Of a DNA stretch of 64,000 nt, positions 59,782 to 64,000 are shown in pieces. The notes beneath the pieces were generated by a model. That model saw only the letters and a program-made list of their open reading frames with translations. It was not told where the DNA came from and did no database searches. Source of the DNA: Chamaecrista fasciculata (lineage: Eukaryota > Streptophyta > Magnoliopsida > Fabales > Fabaceae); assembly GCA_003254925.1 (NCBI GenBank), contig QANZ01028535.1:1-64000 (forward strand). Direction: 5' to 3'. Numbering within the stretch: position 1 is the stretch's first letter; every line of letters begins with the position of its first letter. Made by a program: the position numbers and the translations under genes.

Positions 59782-60310
59782 GGAGAGATGATGAATGATT
59801 GAATGCTATTGAATTTTAATTTCGGGTCTAGAGTGGTTTTTTAATTCTCTCTCATCTTGTGCGAAATGGTGGACCGTTGTTTTCAGTGGTCCACCGAATG
59901 TCGGGACCAAATGCTACACTTTAGTCCTTTCGGTTCACCATTTCGTAGGCAAAAATGAATTCGGTGGACCAAACAAAATAATCACCTCTAAAGTTGCACA
60001 TGATTATAATCATATTTTCACGTTTTTCAATGCAAACATTGACATAATTTGATTTTTCTATAAGCAACAATCACATCCAAACACACTTTGATTATAATCA
60101 AATCACATCTTACTTTTTCCAACTTTTTCTTTCATTTCTACCCCTATACAATTTATCAATTTCCTTACCCTTCTATCTACCAACCACAATCATTACATAC
60201 CCATTTCAATAATTTCACACCAAATAATCAACTTTCATCCAAACACCAATACACAAATAATCAACTTTGATTATAATCAGAGCAGATTTTATTATAAGCG
60301 CAAACGAGCC
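58875..60310. mobile_element. 1.4-kb TIR element with possible captured sequence
   Basis: The left GGCTCAATTCGTTTGCGC and the reverse complement of the right end (GGCTCGTTTGCGC) match apart from a five-base indel. Sub-terminal 'tgattataatcagagcaga'-type blocks are mirrored. The interior includes two short GC-richer, Ser/Arg-coding stretches (59205-59270, 59575-59680) unlike the surrounding DNA, and a (GA)n tract. There is no transposase and no clear target duplication. Confidence 0.7.
59720..59768. repeat. (GA)n microsatellite
   Basis: About 24 GA units, with imperfect GA continuing to 59787. Confidence 0.95.
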
Positions 60311-60405
60311 ATAATCCTTTTTCTTTTTCACAAAATACTACACCTGAAATTATAGAGAGGTTGTGTGATATTTTGGGGGTAAAAATGATAACTGTTGAAG
60401 AAAAT

Positions 60406-60593
60406 TTTTTTTTTCGATTAAGTTATGAGTATCCCCGCCTATCTGTGTAACGGTTTAAGTAAAAACTAATCTTATTCGGGCTTAAAAAACGAAATGACCA
60501 AAGCCCTCCCAACAATGTCAACTCTAAAGATCGAATTTGAGTCATTTCTCTAGGATGTAACTCACCTAGCCGCTACACTAAACACTTATTTTT
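60406..60593 (-). mobile_element. SINE, family B copy 2 (188 bp)
   Basis: Aligns with 57082-57268 (shared 'ctacactaaacact', 'cccaacaatgt', 'gtgtaacggt'). It is bounded by AAGAAAAT on each side (60398-60405, 60594-60601). The tail is the T-run at the left end. The B box is decayed. Confidence 0.75.
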
Positions 60594-60613
60594 AAGAAAA
60601 TATTTAGACTTAT

Positions 60614-61065
60614 TTGTTTTGTGGGAGAGATCGAAGTTTGATAAAATAATGGAAAGTCATGGCCAATCAAGAGCGGAAGCTTCACGTGAATTTCAATTTC
60701 CAACTATTAAATTAGTTAGAAATGCTAAAACAAAATTATAAGTGGAGAGTGTATAGTGTGTTGAAGAGATAATTTGTAATCTGTTATAAATAATTATGTT
60801 TGTGAATATCCACATTTGTCTTTTGGTATTCTCTATGCATAGAAGTTTGAGTTTTCCTTTTACTTTCTCTATGTACATGAATATAACCTTATCCCTTCAT
60901 TATGTACATTAAGTTGGTACATCTCCCTTATAGATCCTTTAGCCTATAAATAGAGGCTTTAGGTATTGATGTAAAGTAGATGAAATGAGTTGAATGATAA
61001 GAACCACTATCCCTTCTTACTTTTCTCTATTCTTTGAGTATTCATATTTCTTATATTTCATAACA
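60614..61065 (+). mobile_element. Possible Copia LTR and 5' leader remnant
   Basis: A TATA box (GCCTATAAATAGAGGC, near 60945) is followed by a region ending CATAACA. Next comes CGTTATCAGCACGAG, a degenerate match to the tRNA-Met primer site that often follows such LTRs. The left end is uncertain and no right LTR was found in the window. Confidence 0.4.
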
Positions 61066-62770
61066 CGTTATCAGCACGAGTCTCTACCGATTTGAGCTTT
61101 TGGCATATGTGCACGTGTCTACTCATTCAAGCTTTTGGCATCTGTTCATGGGTCTTTATCCATTTAAGTTCTAGGTAACTGAACATGAGCCTTTACCGGT
61201 GAGTTTTTGGTAACTAAGTACAAATCTCTTCTGATTTCAATTTTGGATAATTAAAGAGGTAAGTTAATTATCTTTCAAGTTTTCTTGTTAACTTACTAAA
61301 GGTAAGAAACTTTTATGCTGGATTGTTTATCATTATCATAATATATTTTATAAGTTTATTATTGTGGTTGTCTTCTTAAGATTTGGAAATGTTTCGTATA
61401 GCTTGAAACTTCATATGATTGAGTTTTCATATGATTAAATAAAAGTGACCAAGTCACATGTAATTACAGTTTCATATGATTAAGTAAATGACTTGAAGTC
61501 ATATTATGTTTTGATTCAACTTTATTGAATCAATTATTGTATTCTNGGGTCAATTTTATAAGATAATCCAATACAAGTTTTATATACGAATGAAAAAAAA
61601 TCTAGGGCTTAAGCCTTAAACTTCATATTTGCCTTTAAGTTTAATTTTTGCAAAACCACTAAACAATTACAAAATCATACAAATGAAATATAATAGTTTC
61701 GCCCAATTGTCAGATATTTAAATAATAATATCTAACTATTATTGCATCAATTAAATAATACAATTAAAGTTATATACAACCTCTCTCAACTTTTTTTTCT
61801 CTCTCTAAACTTCTTACTTGCTTGAGTTGGACTAGGCAAAATGGACTTTCATAGAGTGACTCAAGTCCAACAAATTGTTAGATTTGACAGAATTATTAGA
61901 GATCGATGAAAGAGTTGTAAAATCAATTTGTACACAAGTAGTTGAGGTTATTATGAAGCCGTATGCTATGAAAAGCTTCAATTTGTGTCTGGTCATCACT
62001 TCGTGTCTATATAAAAAATAAAGGCTTATTTGGTTGTTTTATTTCTTGTTTTGATTTTCGCTGGAAATAAGAAATATAATTGAAAATGTGTTTTGTATAA
62101 TTTTTTTTATTTTTTTAAAAATATTTCTTAAAAGAAGCTGAAAATAGGAAATGTCAAAAATACGTTTGCAGTTTTCCAAACATAAACTTGTGATATTTTA
62201 TAACTTTACACAAAAATAAATTATTTAATAATGTTAATATCATTATTTAATAGTGTTAAAAATATATTTCATTGAGTGATTCTTAATTGATACACAATGG
62301 AGAGTGCATACAAATACACGGAGAGGACACCTAATACATTCAATATTCAACTCTCAACCACTTAATTAATATAGAAACTTAATACTAACCAACTAACTTA
62401 ATAAATATGGATTGACTAATTGATGACCTAATTCATGTTTCTCAACCAATAATAATCAAATTTAAAAATACATAAAATTATTATTATTCAAGTTAACGTA
62501 ATTTAAATATGAATAATTTTTTTTAAAACTTTATAAAACAAATATATTGCTTAAATATTAAAAATTTAAAATTTTAAAAAATAGAAATAAAAATAGAAAA
62601 TATTTCCTTAAATCAAACACTTTCTTCATTAATAGAAGTTTAAAAATGAAAATAAAAGTTTAGAAATAAAAATAGAAAATATTTCCTTAAATCAAACACT
62701 TTTAAGTGTAGTAGTATGTTCTTTCTTCCAAATCGTGTGATTCAGTAATGGTGTGAATATGATGTATGTT
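61066..62770. other. Retroelement-like leader grading into AT-rich DNA
   Basis: Near-repeats of 'gagcttttggca..tctttatccatttaag' at 61085-61215 suggest a leader with short duplications. One N is at 61546. A short direct repeat ('gaaaatatttccttaaatcaaacac') occurs at about 62597 and 62677. No ORF. Confidence 0.4.
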
Positions 62771-64000
62771 TTATCTTAGGGTCTCCTTGAAGCTTTCCAA
62801 TCCTAATCTCATCTCATCTCAACATTATCTCTAATGGAGATTGTACTTTAGGGCTAATCATTTTGTATCTGTGAACATATTGTTTGACTGATTTATGAAT
62901 GATAAATTATGTCGTTATCATATTATTAGCATGTTTACTATGATAACAATCCTAGATTAATTATGTGATAATTATTTTAAACTGTCCCTGGTCGATTATT
63001 CACATGGGAATGTGAATGAACTAAGACTAGCATGACTTCAGTGTATAGAGATACACGCATGTGATGCTTCTCGAGAGTCATGGTGCAAATATGTAATGGG
63101 TTACAAGTTGCTGGACCGACCCGGAGAGTCCTGCATGGGTTTAGTCATGGGCCAGTCTCTCCTGTACACCTGTCACGATGCCCTTAGACCTGAGGTCTTC
63201 ATTATTCCGGCGTTGTAGATGCTGAACTTTGGCCTAGTCCAACGTTGCCCGTAACAGGGTAGCCATACAGGCTAGGTACGGGTTTAGTTGTTTACCGTGC
63301 TGAGGAATGTGGTTGACCAATAAGGAATTTTTTCCCTCATTAAGTTGAGAGATATTTGACTGGGCCCCTCGATGAGTTTGTCCAAGGAATGTGTGGCCAC
63401 ATAGGGTAATGGGACTAACTCAAGTAATCGAGAAAGTTATGGTTTGGATTACAAGGATGACTTTCTCATGCCTTATCCATGACCAAAATATCGTGTGACA
63501 ATAGGGATTATGACAAGGTGGTACTAAGGTTAAGTCGTTGATGTTAAAACGATAACTCACGTGTTTTGGGTAGTCGTGATGGCTTGCTAGAGTCCGCTCT
63601 CGACTTGTGAGTCATAGATATGACTTGCTGCCAATTTCACATGAGGCATGCTGAGTCACACATGAGCAGGATCAAGATACTGTAATGGGACACGAATTAA
63701 AGTTAATTCGTGAGTCACTTTAGTGACACAATTTAAGACATAGTTGAATGTCTTAGGACATGAAGTCTTGTCTTAAATAAAATCTACATTTGTAATATTT
63801 AAATTTGTTAGACAAGTTTAAATATATTAATTGTTAAATAGTTAATTTGATTAATCTATTTACAATTGAATTCTCATTTAAAATATTAGGGATAATGAAT
63901 TGACTAAGTCTCGTAAGAGTTAGAGGATTATTGATTTATTAAATTCTCTAATATTGAAGAGTAAGATGAGGTGGCGCCTCACTCTTGAATTTAATTAATG
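62771..64000. other. Non-coding segment of distinct composition, runs off the window
   Basis: Noticeably richer in G and C than its flanks from about 62990 to 63720, with no long ORF in any frame, no tRNA and no rRNA. It resembles interior or LTR sequence of a large plant retroelement, but neither end is visible. Confidence 0.4.

Overview
The window is nuclear DNA from a flowering plant, most likely a eudicot. The evidence is intron-rich genes with GT-AG boundaries, chloroplast-targeted proteins, an R2R3-MYB factor, a P-class PPR protein, pectin methylesterases, AT-rich intergenic DNA, and many plant-type transposons (Copia LTR elements, tRNA-derived SINEs, MITEs, Mutator-like elements). The species cannot be fixed from sequence alone. 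Two runs of N (31965-32931 and 47214-47480) and one N at 61546 mark assembly gaps.

The left 42 kb holds the genes. In order they are: a two-exon membrane-protein gene of unknown function (227-2871, +); a 13-exon C-terminal processing protease of the CtpA/D1-processing type (10051-5036, -); a five-exon HAD-family phosphatase (11952-16792, +) with an internally deleted Copia element in its last intron; an intronless P-class PPR gene (20514-18934, -); tRNA-Lys(CUU) (21215-21143, -); a tandem pair of two-exon pectin methylesterases (23602-26744 and 30936-34197, both +); a two-exon folate-biopterin-transporter-like MFS gene (36138-38163, +); a frameshifted PPR fragment (38958-38432, -); and a three-exon R2R3-MYB gene (41559-40410, -). 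I joined exons by hand, and reading frame is kept across every junction given.

The right 22 kb (about 42-64 kb) has no convincing host gene. It is a transposon graveyard dominated by fold-back (palindromic) repeats, plus a Mutator-like element with long inverted ends and a 9-bp target duplication, three tRNA-derived SINEs, LTR remnants and a large terminal-inverted-repeat element that may carry captured sequence. The last 1.2 kb has a richer, non-coding composition and runs off the window.

The genes do not form an obvious single pathway. Three act in or are probably targeted to the chloroplast (unknown membrane protein, CtpA, transporter), and the PPR protein probably goes to an organelle. 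The pectinesterases act in the cell wall. The most unusual protein-level observation is that both tandem pectinesterases keep the catalytic Asp/Asp/Arg and the QDTL motif but have replaced the first conserved Gln (Arg in one, Pro in the other). The most unusual DNA-level observation is the density of long palindromes, with one family present in two full copies plus a half copy inside a pectinesterase intron.
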